Made by a program: the position numbers and the translations under genes. Below, piece after piece: positions 34,836 through 46,850 of a DNA stretch of 64,000 nt (position 1 is its first letter; each line of letters starts with the position of its first letter). The notes below the pieces were generated by a model. It searched no databases, was not told the DNA's origin, and saw only the letters and a list, made by a program, of their open reading frames with translations. This DNA is from Doryteuthis pealeii. Taxonomy: Eukaryota > Mollusca > Cephalopoda > Myopsida > Loliginidae. The stretch is from positions 133,735,039 to 133,799,038 of the forward strand of contig CM042139.1 of NCBI GenBank assembly GCA_023376005.1, written 5' to 3'.

Positions 34836-36244
34836 AGAACAAGAGTATTAATATATAAAAAAACTTATGTTTGGCGCAAAGCTTAGCCCACCCCTATCAC
34901 ATTTGTTCCTTTCACTTTTAAAAAGATAGTTCCCAAGAGAAATATATAATGGAGTATGCTGTCTTAATTGACTGAGCAATTTTCTTGTGTATCAACCTGA
35001 AACTAATTCAGTTTAATTTTACAACACACTGGTTGTCTTGAATACTTTAAATTGATAAAATAAAAGATTTTTAAAATGAAGTTGTTAAAATTGAGCATGA
35101 ACAAGTCACAAAGGAAATGTAAATGGCTGTTGTGTGAGAATGTTGTTGATTTATATTTCCATGGAATAAGCATCTTTTTATTTTAAGTCTTTAGATTTTT
35201 ATATTAAAATCATTTTAAGTTAACACAAAAACTGGTTGCTTAATGATTTTAAGGTCAGCACAGGTTTTATCATTTTTTAATTTTTAATTTATATATTTAT
35301 TTATTTATTTTTTTTTTTTTTTTAAAGTGAAGGGTATCACTTTTTCAAAGAACCTTATTTCCTTTGTCTCTGTCTGGTGAATCTATTATCTCTCATCAGC
35401 AAACTTATGGTCACCAAATTAACAGTAGTACTGTTATGCATAACAATATGCATAACACTACTACTACTACTACAATACATGGAAAAGGCTAACATTTCTG
35501 CTTATGCTTCTGTCACTGTTTGTATATTTCTAAAATTGCAAAACTTTTCAATTCTTTTCACCCTACCCATCTTTTATACTCTACCCAAAGATGAGGCAGC
35601 TGTTGTTTATCTTTGTGTTGCCATGTGCACTTTAATGCTTGCCTGACCTGAATCTATGAATTTGGAAAACAAAACCTAATAACATTTCTTCTTTTAGATA
35701 TATATCGAGTAAAATCTTGTTGCACATTTTTGTTTTACATAATCATAGTTAAGTGATGTTGTAGATATAGAATTTCATATATTAATGTTTTTTATTTTTT
35801 TTATTTTATCAAAATTTATATGAAGCAATTCAAAGTAGTTTATTATCAAAGTCTTAATGTACTGAATGTTTTGCCTGGAATGGTTTCTATTTATTTATCT
35901 TATTTAAAAAAAAAAAAATAAAAAAAATAAAATAAAAATAAATTCTAGACTAAAAATCTATTCTTGGAGATTCAGATTAAATCCAATTTATTTCCTACTA
36001 GATAATGTGTGAACTCGTTCTGTTCTGTTTGTGATATTGATACTTCTATTTATAAAGAACTGAAGGCTTCTAATTAGCATTTTCCAAGTTGTTGTACTGT
36101 GAATTTGTATTTTACTAAACATTATCCAGACTTCACAAAATTATCCTTCGGTTGCAAAGTGGACTGAAAATGGGTTTATTCTCTAAATGTATTACTTTAA
36201 TTTTGCTATGTGCCTTTTTTTTTTCTTTTTTTTTTTTTTTCTGG
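34836..36244. other. Non-coding, low complexity
   Basis: AT-rich. It includes a (CTA)n run at 35458-35473 and an A/T tract at 35904-35942. An 89-codon hydrophobic frame at 35377-35646 has no recognisable motif. No gene called. Confidence 0.45.
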
Positions 36245-36512
36245 GTTGCAGTTACATGTAAACGAAGTCGTCGGGGTGACCTAAAGTCAGTATCAGCCAG
36301 ACAGTGAGGTACTCTATCCCTTTTTCACTAGTGCTAGACCAAGGATAGTTTTTGCATCTGAGGCGGAGTGCCACGCCTACCATCAGCTCCTTACTTTACC
36401 ACACAAATCCCTGTGCTACTCATTTGCTGAGTTGGCAAGGGCTGGTATCTAACCAGGAAGGAACCTTGTAGTTTCTTAGGTGCATGCCCTACCGACTGAG
36501 CTCAACTGGCCT
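36245..36512 (-). repeat. tRNA-derived SINE, second family (Lys/Arg-like head)
   Basis: On the minus strand it starts GGCCAGTTGAGCTCAGTCGG (A box TGAGCTCAGTCGG), with a B-box-like GGTTAGATACC about 45 bases later. A 200-bp body follows with AAGGGATAGAGTACCTCACTG and GACTTTAGGTCACCCCGAC. It is unlike family T and more GC-rich than its surroundings. Only one copy is seen in the window. Confidence 0.65.
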
Positions 36513-37800
36513 TTATAAAATATCATCTCTTGGCCAAAATTGTGTGTGAGAAAATATATATATTGTAAAACTTGATTCTTCCTAGTATCATTCATTATCA
36601 ATAACGTTAATAACATCTACCCTATTTACCCATAGCTGGTGGGAGAATAGTTGGATGTATAATCTAATGACGGCCTTTTAAATTTACTGTTAATTTTGTC
36701 TTGTGATAATCTTATTTTTGTAAATGTTTGTAAATAACTGTTGCTTATTTTATTTAACGAGGAAATTAAATAAAAACTAATTTTATGCTTGGTCATCTTA
36801 CTATAAATGGGAACAATTATTATAATTTTTAATCTATACATATATTTAAATATCTTATTTAAAAGTTTATTCATCTCCAGAGCCAAGAGTAATTTCAGAC
36901 TTTATACAGTATTTCTTATATACACATTTAAGGCTATCCCCCAAAGTCTTCACACATTTATACATATCTTAGCTTCTTAGATTTAAAAAAAAAAAAAAAA
37001 AATGCTTTCAAAAATTGACCTAATAACATTCTATTCACCATTGAATATTTTTGGTATTTTATACATCAAATTTAACATTTATATAAAACTAGAAATTGAT
37101 TGTTTTGGGGTTCATAAGGAGATTTCAAAATGTAAACAAACTTTGCTTAAATTGTCGAATAGCAGATGGCAAACGTTTTTAAGTAGAATTTATTCAATAA
37201 ATATCATATTTCAAAGTGAAAAAAATTACATTAAAATAAAACTGTATTTAATAATATTAGTCTCGCATTTTACGTGTAAATAACTTTAGATAATTTTGTA
37301 GATTACCTAAAAACTCCCGAAGTATACACTTACCCGAATGTCTCAAACATTTTGGGTAAATCGGTGTAATGAAATGTAATACATTTTATATGTAATCTAA
37401 TATCATCTCTTGCACGCTATTTTACATTAGTAACTTGATTTTATTTTGATATATAATATTAAATTAACAAGATTATTTTATAAACAATGCATAGAAAATA
37501 AAAACTGAATAAAAGAAAAAAATAATTATTTTGTTTTTGTATACATTTTGCGATCGTAAAATTAATTCAATTAATATCATATTTCAAAGTGAAAAAATGT
37601 TCACTCTAAAACTGGAGATAAGTCAATGTTATTTTATTTTTTGTAGTAAATGCCAAGATATTGTATGTTATGCCGTAATACTTTAAATTTCTATGTTAAT
37701 ACATTTCGTTACAGGGACATGACAAAAAAAAAAAAAAACTTTTTTATTTTGTTGTCTTTTTGGTTTAAAATGACCTAAAATTATGCCCCACCCCACCGGC
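36513..37800. other. Non-coding; SINE scrap at 36620-36655
   Basis: A scrap of SINE family T (CCCATAGCTGGTGGGAGAA) lies near 36630. The rest is AT-rich. Two short blocks around TATCATATTTCAAAGTGAAAA (37202 and 37574) are repeated. No gene. Confidence 0.45.
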
Positions 37801-37822
37801 TACCTCGCGTGGAAACAGGAAA

Positions 37823-37825
<3 letters not shown>

Positions 37826-37860
<35 letters not shown>

Positions 37861-37990
37861 ATCCACAGACACGTGTTTCAAGCTTTCATCAGTGTGGCTA
37901 TACCATAATGGCTACCTCTGGCCGGGTTTGAGACCCGAATGAACTTTCGTTCGCCAAACGTTTAACCCGTACGGCCAGAGGCAGCTGTCA
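37826..37990. repeat. (TA)n microsatellite followed by an imperfect hairpin
   Basis: A (TA)n run of about 32 bases occupies 37826-37857. Downstream, GCTACCTCTGGCCGG (about 37910) and CGGCCAGAGGCAGC (about 37972) form an imperfect stem around GAGACCCGAATGAACTTTCG. The block is unusually GC-rich for its surroundings. Confidence 0.45.
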
Positions 37991-38104
37991 AATATAGGAG
38001 AATAAATAATCGCTACATTTCTAAGTGGAAATGAAATTCACTAGAGTCCTCAAACGTTTTGTAAACAAATATTGAAAGAATAAAATAACCATATTTATTA
38101 TCTA

Positions 38105-38141
<37 letters not shown>

Positions 38142-38838
38142 TATTGTGTAGAAATTAGTACAGAGACGATCAAAATATTTTTTAAATTAAAGTGGACAGA
38201 CAACTCTGAAAAGAAAATTAATGTTCTATTTAGAATATCACCCCCCCCCAAAAAAAAAAATCGAAACTTATTTTAAAGAATTTTTAATTTGTTTAAAAGA
38301 AAAAAATGACTGGGCTTATTTTATGTGTGGAAATTTTAATTTTTAAATAAAAAAAAAAATAAAAAAAGTGCACAGGCATGAAACCTCTGTAAAATTAATG
38401 TCTCCTATTTAAATATTAAATGCAAAAAGAAACAAATCTAAAAATCACACCTTTTATTAGAAAGAATTTTGTATTTGTTTTAAAAGTTAAATATCAACTC
38501 ACCGTAAAGTCAAAAGTGTAACTAAGTGATTAATTCTTAAACTGTCCATAAACATTGTATAATAAAAAAATAGATTAAATAAATGATTGTTTATCATGTA
38601 CAATGAAATATTTACTACAACTTTGAATCTGTAAAAATGTAGATTTAATATTAAAAAAATGAAAAGAAAATATTGATTGAGCTTCCATTTGTTTACTTTT
38701 TAGCAAGAAACGCTGAAAATGGCCAAGTAGAATTTTAATGTTATTTTATAATACTATTTAATTTTTAAATGTATTCGATAATATAAATCAAATCTTAATT
38801 ATTTTTGCTCAAAAACCAGCCCCTGGTGATATTTAATG

Positions 38839-38870
<32 letters not shown>

Positions 38871-39404
38871 TACTTTGTCGTTAATTGTTTTCTGCAATGG
38901 CGGAATCATTAATCTGGGATTTTTAATGTAATTTTCAATCATAAATTTATTTAAAAAAATTTTTTTTTAAATTCTCTCAAAACTTAAGTCTCTCTGATTT
39001 TGTTAAACATTTAAATAAATAGAATATAATAACATAACCTTGATTTTTGATAATTTAATTTTACAAATATTAGTTATTTTTCCATTTCAGATCTGAAAAA
39101 GAATTCAAAAGTTTTTTTTACATAAAAGAAAAGTGGGTCATAGATTTTCTTAGAATGTTTGACTAGTCTATTTTTGAATTAACAATTTTTCTAAGCAGAT
39201 GAATGTCAGGTCATTATTGCTAAAGTGGAAATGGGAGGATAAGATACAAAGATCAAACATTTAACAAATTACCTCCAAGGCTTTTTAGATTTTCACAAAA
39301 AGTAAAAAAATTCTAAACAACTTGTAACCTTATTTTATGAATATGATGAAAGGAAAGTAAATGCTATCAGGTAACCATACAATTTAGAAATAAATAAAAA
39401 AAAA
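37991..39404. other. AT-rich non-coding stretch
   Basis: Long poly(T) lies at 38108-38140 and (TA)n at 38844-38870. Sequence at 38720-38900 resembles part of repeat R4 at 19135-19300 (CTGGTGATATTTAATGT landmark). No gene. Confidence 0.45.
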
Positions 39405-39680
39405 ATTTCCAAACACCATTTTATACCGGTAAGATATAAATCATGTGATCCCAGGGAGCCGTCTCCCCAGGCAGTACCTACCCCTTTGTCTAAAAGGGGC
39501 AGGGTCGGGTTTATTGCCAGGTGTCTGAAGAGCCACAAAATGGGAATGCCAAAGGGATTCATGCATTTTTGCACACCACTGCATGGGTTTTGGTTTGTGT
39601 GTCTCCTCACGTTAAGTCTTGGTGTCAATTCGGCCCGTTAGAAGGTCAGGAAAATACTTACTCCGAAGCTTCTTGTCACA
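39405..39680. repeat. GC-richer block, probable repeat of unknown family
   Basis: It contains CCCAGGGAGCCGTCTCCCC and CTACCCCTTTGTCTAAAAGG and stands out from AT-rich flanks. Open frames on both strands are short and unconvincing. I saw no second copy in the window. Confidence 0.3.
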
Positions 39681-39915
39681 CAGAAATTCTCCTGGATTCA
39701 TAATTGCATCATCTTCATTGTAAAACAAATTTACATTGAACAAAAAATTATTTAATAACATTAACTATCAATGATAATTTTTTCATATTTTATTTAATTT
39801 TTCAAAACCAGATGTATGGATAAGTAACAAATCTCAACTGAAACAGAAGACGATTACAACTTTAAAGTGTAAAGAAGTATGGGATGATTTTTGTTCATTT
39901 AAAAAAAAAGATTTA

Positions 39916-39953
<38 letters not shown>

Positions 39954-40019
39954 ATTATTTGCTTATTTTGCTACCCTGAAACCCAAGCTTTCTAATCAAT
40001 CTGTTTGCATCATAAGATG

Positions 40020-40620
40020 AAACAAGTGACTGTCGTGACCACAGCATTTTGAATGTGATTGCAAGCAATTGTGGGGAGTCATTTCTCATAAAACTATAGT
40101 CAGCCATGCATCTGAGCTGAAACTCATGTGGATGTTACATTTGGGGATATCATTGCTTTTGTAACAGATTCTGCAGCTTATTGTAAAAAAAAAAAAAAAA
40201 GCTCATAGGAAGTGTTGTCAAATGTCTTTAACAATTAACATGTGTTGTGCTTAGCCCATATTTCAAATCTCGTTGGTGAAGTATTTTTACACTGGCTAGC
40301 ATTGGATGATGTTATCAAGCTCATTACTTTCATAAAGTAATCCTTTATTATAGTCAGTGATACATGGTTTGAAGGTTCCTTGCCTAAGGAACAAGTGAAA
40401 GTAGTAACCAGATGGAATTCCTGGTTTAATGTGACCAAATATCACCCATCTTTTGTACAGCTTTATGAAGCATTTTTAAGCAAGAAAAGAGCCCATAGAC
40501 TTGCAGTAGATAGGATTCTGGAATTAGTAGATGATGCTAGACTACATTATACTTATTACCATAATTTGAACCTGAATCTGTATTTTATAAATGAGGACTG
40601 CACCCATTTAATCTAACAGT
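40020..40620 (+). pseudogene. hAT-type transposase relic
   Basis: On the plus strand in collinear but shifted frames: DHSILNVIASNCGESFLI (about 40040), GDIIAFVTDSAAYCK (about 40143), HVLCLAHISNLVGEVFLHWL (about 40240) and LPKEQVKVVTRWNSWFNVTK (about 40380). The order of a DxxAFVTDSAAY block, a C-AH--NLV block and a TRWNSW block is the one found in hAT transposases. The zinc finger and the C-terminal dimerisation region are not visible. A 599-bp hAT-type non-autonomous element lies at 60544 but cannot be linked to this relic from sequence alone. Confidence 0.7.
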
Positions 40621-42419
40621 TTCAACAAGCTTAGAAGAAACTAATTCTCCACTTGCATGTGTTGTTTATAATATCATTTAGGATGTAAAAGGAAGTTTTA
40701 ATCAAAAGTTTGACCTCAAAGATAATTAGGCATTACAACAATTCTATTGTTTTATTGTCTAGTCATGGTAAACTTTCGGGTGAATACTTTTATGTAAAAA
40801 TAATTACATATAATTTCTTTTTAGACTTGGATTTTAACATCTCAAAAAAAATTGTAGATATTTGCTGTTTCTTTTAAATGTAATAAAATTTTGAATTATT
40901 TTTGTTTTCAGTTTTTATAATAATTATAGTATATTTCATTGCAATTTTCTCATAAAATACTATGAAATAGAAAAAAGGGAATTGCCAAACCTGGAAATGG
41001 AATTAAAAATGTAAAATTCTACCGCTTAACCCATTTCTTTTATTCTTTATTTTATTCTGTTTTTGTGTCACTCTAAGTTGGCTGTTTCATGTGCTAGATA
41101 GACCCCCCCCCCACTTCTAATGTCCTATTTGATTCTTAACCCATTACAATACTTCATATTTGATCTTGTGTTACAAAAAATTCTATTCCTGTTAAAAATA
41201 AAAATAAAATGCATCACTTTTTATCACTTTATTATTTTTAAACTGATGTCTTGCGTGACATTGTTTTGTCTAAATAATTTTTGTTTTCTTTTGTTTACTG
41301 TATCTTGTAATTGTTTTCTGGCGATGTGTATGACCAATTTCAATACTATTCCAGGAATTAGGAAAAGAAGTGTTGGCAGGCAGTAGTAGTTGTTCCAAGA
41401 AAGGAAGTTGAAATCAATATTGCATTTTTGGTACTGATTCTAAATCTCTTTAGAACCTTTGTGTGTGTGTGTGTGTGTGTGCATGCTGTCTCCGAGCTCT
41501 CATTTCCAGGAATTGCCTAATTGTGCCATTCAGTATTTGTTAGTTGCTTGATTTAAAAAAAAAAATTGATGATTTATTAAGCATATCTTAGTCTGGCATA
41601 AGACCTGGTATCTAGAGAGAATTGAACTTGGTTCACAGTGGTGGTTTGCTAAACTATTTCAGTAACCATTACTTCAGACGTAATGGTGTGTAATTAAATT
41701 AGCAAAAATGGTGCATCAGATTTTGATTAAATCGGTACTTAAAAACCATTAATTTAGAGTAAACAATTTCCAGTCTAAATTGCAACTAAATGACAATTAT
41801 GTGTGTGTGTGGGGGGCTGACTTTTAATTTAAAAATTTTTAAAAACCCAATATCTGTATAACAGATGACTATGGAATGCTAATTTACTTGCTTAACTCCT
41901 TCCTGAATAGAAGCATCAATATAATCATGGACTAGTGTTACAGTGGGAACCCAACAGATTCAGGAGTACCATGGCAATGAAAATGTTAGTATAAATTTGG
42001 CTGATATTGATTTTTGTTAGAAGAAAATCATGAGGCTATTTGAATTCTTCACTCTACAGAAATAACCATATTCTTCCTGGTGGAAACTGATTCCAATTTA
42101 ATGTCTTCAAAAAGGTATCCAGACACTTTCATTTTAGATGCTATGCCAATTAACTAGGCATACTAGTATGCAATAATTTGATGGATTTTTGTTTTGTATG
42201 CTTAGTGTAATCAGCATATAAAGTTAACTAGAATAAAAGTGTTAGTTTACCACTGAAAATAACTTTTTTCTTTTCTTTTTTTTTTTCTTTAAGAAATTTC
42301 AAAATTATAAATTATCAGTAAATATGTTAGGAAAAAAATAATTTTAATCGCCCCGCCCCCCAATTTAAAAAAAAAATGAAAAGTTGACTAGTATTTTAGG
42401 CCTCTTCCTAAAAGCTTGG
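40621..42419. other. Non-coding stretch
   Basis: AT-rich sequence with a (GT)n run at 41460-41480 and C-runs near 41103. No gene or complete repeat is recognised. Confidence 0.45.
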
Positions 42420-43112
42420 TTGGTAGGGCTTAGAATATGCTGACTGTATCCCCCTGTAGAGCAGGGGGGGGGGGTTGGATATGACACTAAACTGCATCTG
42501 ATGGTAAGGCTCCTGTCCTAGAGAGTATGGTGTGCCCATTCATTGCTATTAATACAAAGTTCACTTTGACTTAGAATGGTAGTACCTGTTAGATCTTTGA
42601 CCAATAGATGTGATTTGTATCAGATAGGTATAATTGCTTTTATAACTGTAAATTATTTGTATTAATAATAGTTAATAATTGAAGCTATAATTGTTTACTA
42701 AGGATTAAGTTACTTGAAACCATATAACTGTGCAAACAAATGATTATTAAATTGAATTAGTTATTTGAAACCATGAAACAAATGGGAAATCCCCAGTGGT
42801 ATAGTAGCTAATATGTTGGACTGCGACATAATAGTATACAAGTTCAAACTCGAGTTACACTATTGTTCACTTTTGGGCTAATATCCTTGGGAAAGGTATG
42901 AGCCCCCCCCCCCACATATGGGTTAAATAGTATCACTTGTTCTTTTACAAGGGTAGCTTTGGTTTTAAATAACCCATGAAGGTTGATTCTGCCATTAAAC
43001 AAAGAAACTGAAACCATACAAAAATTTTAAGAGACAATTACACAAAAAATGCATATATAAACATACAACATAAAATAACCCCAGACAGGTTGATATGCCA
43101 TTTAAAACCAAT
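42420..43112 (+). mobile_element. R580-type element, longer 3' variant, split by a SINE
   Basis: It reads from TTGGTTGGTAGGGCTTAG through AAACTGCATCTGATGG and TACCTGTTAGATC to the 3' end CCCCAGACAGG + TTGATATGCCATTTAAAAC. A tRNA-derived SINE (42781-43010) sits inside. Without it the element matches 22975-23415 collinearly. It ends only ~100 bp before the F-box exon. Confidence 0.65.
42781..43010 (+). repeat. tRNA-derived SINE with the shared R580-type tail
   Basis: The head CAGTGGTATAGTAGCTAATA and the B-box-like AAGTTCAAACTCG are tRNA-like. The body has TCCTTGGGAAAGGTATGAGCC, as in family T. The 3' end is AAATAACCCATGAAGG + TTGATTCTGCCATTAAAC, the tail of R580. Target duplication is TGAAACCAT (about 42770-42779 and just after 43010). 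It is a chimera of a family T-like front and the R580 tail. Confidence 0.65.
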
Positions 43113-43189
43113 TCATCAATTTTCTTAGAAGCTATTTTTCTATCTAGTAGTTTTCATCTCTGATAAACTATGGTCTAATATACTAATTT

Positions 43190-43213
43190 TTCTTCAATAT
43201 CTTCTATTTTCAG
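43190..43213 (+). promoter_or_regulatory. Splice acceptor in front of the F-box coding exon
   Basis: A pyrimidine-rich run ends TTCTATTTTCAG at 43213, with the ATG starting at 43220. It implies an intron in the 5' leader. The donor exon is not identified, and the upstream DNA is repeat. Confidence 0.55.
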
Positions 43214-43219
43214 CTCTCT

Positions 43220-44524
43220 ATGCTTAATGTAATGGATGCATTGAAACTCTTACCAAAGCTGACAAGGAAAGCAGGGAAAGGTTCCACGAAGAGGTTTCTA
43301 CGAAAGAGACAATTACCAACAACTACTGCCACATCTTCTGCAGTCACCACTGTTGAAACTGATATCTCCAACTTGACTGAATCCTCTCACCTGACGTGCC
43401 ACACACCTCACACCGCTTTCACTTGTATACATGCCAAAGTTACTTTGCCGAGGCCCAATTATTACACCTGCTCAATGGCCCACCAGGGTGTCTTCCCATT
43501 CCAGAAACTGCCAAATACCTGTCAGTTCAAAATTTTTTCCTACCTAAATGTAGTGGACAAAGGACGTTCATCTCGGGTGTGTCGACATTGGAACGAAATG
43601 ATGAGATCTCCACACAACTGGGAAGTGGTTGACTTAACAATGGATTTCAGTATGGCCTGTCTCCCATCAGCTGAACACCGACCCAAAGAAAATGGCTGTG
43701 ATGATTGCTATATCAAACGAGTGCACCATTTTCTCGCGTACCTGTCTGGCATTCGACCAGTCCTGAAGCGGCTCGACTTTTGCTATGACATAGGTGAAAG
43801 TGAAACCCGCTATCTGGATAGTGTGAAATCTATGCTCCAGAAGTCCAACTGTCAGAATCTGCGCTACGTACGGGTCAACTGGAAAATCTTGAAGGACCTG
43901 TGGCTTGATGTTCCAAATCCAATCTATAAAGATCGACTCTACAGCATCAGATTAAAACAACGACGGTTCACCTTTTTCTTTGACGACTTCACATCCATCG
44001 CTCCTTCATTGACCACTCTAATTTTACCGTTTGACTGGAACCCGAAAGCTGTTGAATGTCTGACCCGACTCAAAGACCTGCAATCTCTGGTATTGAAGCA
44101 TTTGTGCGCGGACTCTTTTGAGCAAGCCCCACTCGATCGATTGTTGTCAAGCCTGTCCTCTCTCAAACGTCTTATTCTAGAAGTGAGGTTAATGAGCGGC
44201 GACGGCTTGATTCCATTCACACTGAAATCTCCGTCGTTGGAGTACCTCGACATCTCAGAGAGCCATGGAATTTATCCAAATCGAATAGACATGCCACGGC
44301 TGAAAGCAATACGTATTGCACGACATTTTCTGCCACAGCCCCTAAAAAACTATGACCTCCAAAATCTTCCCTGCCTGCGACATGTGTTCTCTGAGGGTGC
44401 CCCGAATCTTTTAAAAATCAATGACCACTACCTATCGGACAATTGGCAAAAAGATAGCTATCCTACACTTGAGGAAGTATTGAGTACTGCTTGTTCTTGT
44501 AGGTGGCATGGCAATGGTTTCTGA
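43220..44524 (+). CDS. F-box protein with LRR-like C-terminal region
   Basis: 434 codons without interruption, in codon usage clearly less AT-rich than the surroundings. Residues about 91-138 are an F-box: FPFQKLPNTCQFKIFSYLNV, then RVCRHWNEMMRSPHNW. F-box proteins bind SKP1 through this motif and select substrates for SCF ubiquitin ligases (established). Residues ~165-420 contain repeated leucine-spaced strands (LKRLDFCYD, LTTLILPFDW, LQSLVLKHL, LKRLILEVR, LEYLDISES), an irregular leucine-rich array as in FBXL-like proteins. The first 90 residues are basic (residues 13-30), then Ser/Thr-rich. A polypyrimidine tract and CAG end at 43213, six bases before the ATG, so an upstream exon, probably 5' UTR, is likely. 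An in-frame downstream ATG at codon 5 is an alternative start. The exact orthologue (FBXO33/FBXO39-like or lineage-specific) cannot be settled here. No frameshift or stop suggests decay. Confidence 0.85.
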   Translation: MLNVMDALKLLPKLTRKAGKGSTKRFLRKRQLPTTTATSSAVTTVETDISNLTESSHLTCHTPHTAFTCIHAKVTLPRPNYYTCSMAHQGVFPFQKLPNTCQFKIFSYLNVVDKGRSSRVCRHWNEMMRSPHNWEVVDLTMDFSMACLPSAEHRPKENGCDDCYIKRVHHFLAYLSGIRPVLKRLDFCYDIGESETRYLDSVKSMLQKSNCQNLRYVRVNWKILKDLWLDVPNPIYKDRLYSIRLKQRRFTFFFDDFTSIAPSLTTLILPFDWNPKAVECLTRLKDLQSLVLKHLCADSFEQAPLDRLLSSLSSLKRLILEVRLMSGDGLIPFTLKSPSLEYLDISESHGIYPNRIDMPRLKAIRIARHFLPQPLKNYDLQNLPCLRHVFSEGAPNLLKINDHYLSDNWQKDSYPTLEEVLSTACSCRWHGNGF

Positions 44525-44912
44525 TAAAATACTCATGTGGGTGAATGGTTTCTGTGTGAATGGAATTGATGAAAACGTACAAAAGATTTTAAAAGAAAAA
44601 AGAAAATGAACCAGTACAAACTGAATCATTTTAATTACTAAACTTCAACTTTATTTTTATCTTTATTTTTAAAATTTTAATTTTAAAAATCTGATGTCTA
44701 ACTCTGGTATATACATGTATGTATGAAACAATGTTTGTTTGTGCGCGTGTGTAAATAATATATGCACACGGCTGGCCTACAACTAGAAAACAGTAATTGG
44801 TAAACTTATCATCTTAAATTCATGGTCAGTAAATTCATCATAAAATATTGTTATTGCAGGTAAATTAATCATGACTAAATTAGAAATTTTTCATCATTGC
44901 TTTTAAGAATTT

Positions 44913-44918
44913 AATAAA
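44913..44918 (+). terminator. Probable polyadenylation signal of the F-box gene
   Basis: AATAAA lies 389 bases after the stop codon in AT-rich 3' sequence. It is the first canonical hexamer on the plus strand that I found downstream. A second AATAAA near 46101 is an alternative. Confidence 0.4.
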
Positions 44919-46670
44919 CCGCTTTATGGTAAGGTAACCCTAGCAATTAGTCTGATACAATGAAGTTATCTGCAATGAATTTATCATGAATCCATAAAAA
45001 AAAACGTGAACTTTATTTCAAGACTTTATTTTAATTGAAAAAAAGTCTTCGTTTTCAGCTCCATTTATGTTAAACTGTTTCTATCACTAAAATGTGTAAG
45101 GTTGTGTATACCTCATATATGTAAATGTGTGCTTATGGCCAGTTTAAAATTAATGTCTTTTTGGATAATTATATTAATGCATTTACTATACACTTGCATA
45201 TTTGTATGTGTGTACACATACCTTGGCGAGAAAAGTGCACAGAATTGTTCACATATATTGTGTATATACTAACAAGTAAAGAAATCTTTCCCAAAATGGT
45301 CAGTACCTTGTCCTCTCTACACTTCCAAACATTGAGGACTTTTCTTTCTATATCACCTACATATCTTACTATCTACCCCCCCCCCCTGGTCCAGAATAAG
45401 TGTTTTTTTTTTTTTTTTTTTTTAAATATATGCTGCGGTCCTGACTTAGAGTTGAGATTTGTAATATGTCATCAATTCCTTGAATAATAACAATACTTTG
45501 AGTAGATATACTGATGAAGAAGAAAATTGTTCCACCCTGAAAGATGCTGCTGATTTTGACCTTCGTGCAATATGTGCATTGAAGCCTGGGTACTATTGGT
45601 TAACCTATGCCCATATTGATCTTTATGTGATGGTTTACTATGCTCCAGTTAGATCACCTGTACATCTAATCTTGCGTAAATTGAAACGCATATCGAAGGT
45701 GCTGCAATTTTATTTTGCATCAGTGTATCTTAATTTTTACTGTCGGTAATAATGAAGTCATTTGACTCTAAGTGGCTGCCCCCCTGCCTCCCCTAAAAGG
45801 AAAAAAAAATCATCTTGAATGCAGTATACGAAGAATGTTAAATTTTCTGGTAGGAGTAAATGAAACCTTATTTTATCTTAAAAACAATTCTCTAAAATTA
45901 GTTAATATCATATTAACACTTTTCGAAATGATGAACTTTTTTACTAATGGGTTGATCTTTATATTTGTTCTCTATTTTAATTCAATCCTAAATTATAGTA
46001 ATACATTTTTATCATTTTCATTTTCTCTCTATTCCACATGTTTCGTAATTTTGTCCATACCAGGGATCTACAAACTTTAGCTCATTGACCTTGTGACAAT
46101 AAATAAACATGCAGTTTCCTTGTGTATTAGTAAGGAGCAAGACTTGTTTAGTATCCCTTGCTCCATCATGTGAATATCATTCTTGAAATATAGGGACACA
46201 AAAAAGGAAAAACTATATAGAAATCCCTGAGAAATGTATATGCAAAATATTGGACATAATTCTAGAATTCAAGTTTTCAATTTTATTTAAATACGTAGAA
46301 ATACAGCATGATAAATGGATACGTGGCATGAAATATAAAGAGTAAAGATTCTGCTGTCATTTGGCTTAGGTATTCAGTCTAGTTTAATTTCTTAATGTCA
46401 GTTTTTCGAAAAAAAAAAAAAAAAAAAATCCACTAGAGTTCAGTTTTCGACAGCCACCTCGCTTATTGACCCCTCCCCACCAATCTGATCCCTAGGCATT
46501 TATCAACCTCCCCCATCTCTCAAATTCAATATTGGTCACTTTGGTGATCCCTGGTCTAATACAAAGTTTCATAAGCAAAAAATCTCTTTAGAAGCAAATG
46601 GCTATTGGTGTTCTGCAAAATTTAAAAAAAAAATGTCATGTAAATCTTTGTGCCTAAATCATTTATACTC
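44919..46670. other. Downstream region of the F-box gene, no gene recognised
   Basis: Three plus-strand open frames of 89-120 codons (45125-46080) follow one another but have no motifs and AT-driven composition. They may be 3' UTR or intergenic. A poly(T) tract lies at 45403-45423. Confidence 0.4.
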
Positions 46671-46674
46671 TCAA

Positions 46675-46850
46675 GGTGCCCCATTGTGGTGTAATGGTTA
46701 GCAAACTAATCTCACAGATTTATTAATACTGGATAGCAAGTTTGATCCTTGCTGGATACCCATAATTGCAACTATGTGTCACATCCTACCCATAGTTAAC
46801 GTGTTGGGTAAATACCCCTCTCAGTGATATTCAATTTCTAATTTTATCTT
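46675..46850 (+). repeat. tRNA-derived SINE, third family
   Basis: The head GTGGTGTAATGGTTAGC is followed by GCAAGTTTGATCCTTGCTGG (B-box-like), then CACATCCTACCCATAG and GTTGGGTAAATACC. The same body is found inverted at 52040-52130, in the left arm of a foldback structure. Confidence 0.6.

Noticed and set aside
35377..35646. 89-codon hydrophobic frame, possible small membrane protein
   Set aside because: The hydrophobicity comes from T-rich DNA and a (CTA)n run. No second line of evidence.
39335..39703. Two open frames of 60-97 codons on opposite strands in a GC-richer block
   Set aside because: No recognisable protein features. The composition difference fits a repeat fragment.
45125..46080. 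Three consecutive open frames of 89-120 codons downstream of the F-box gene
   Set aside because: AT-driven composition, no motifs, no splice logic linking them. Treated as 3' or intergenic sequence.
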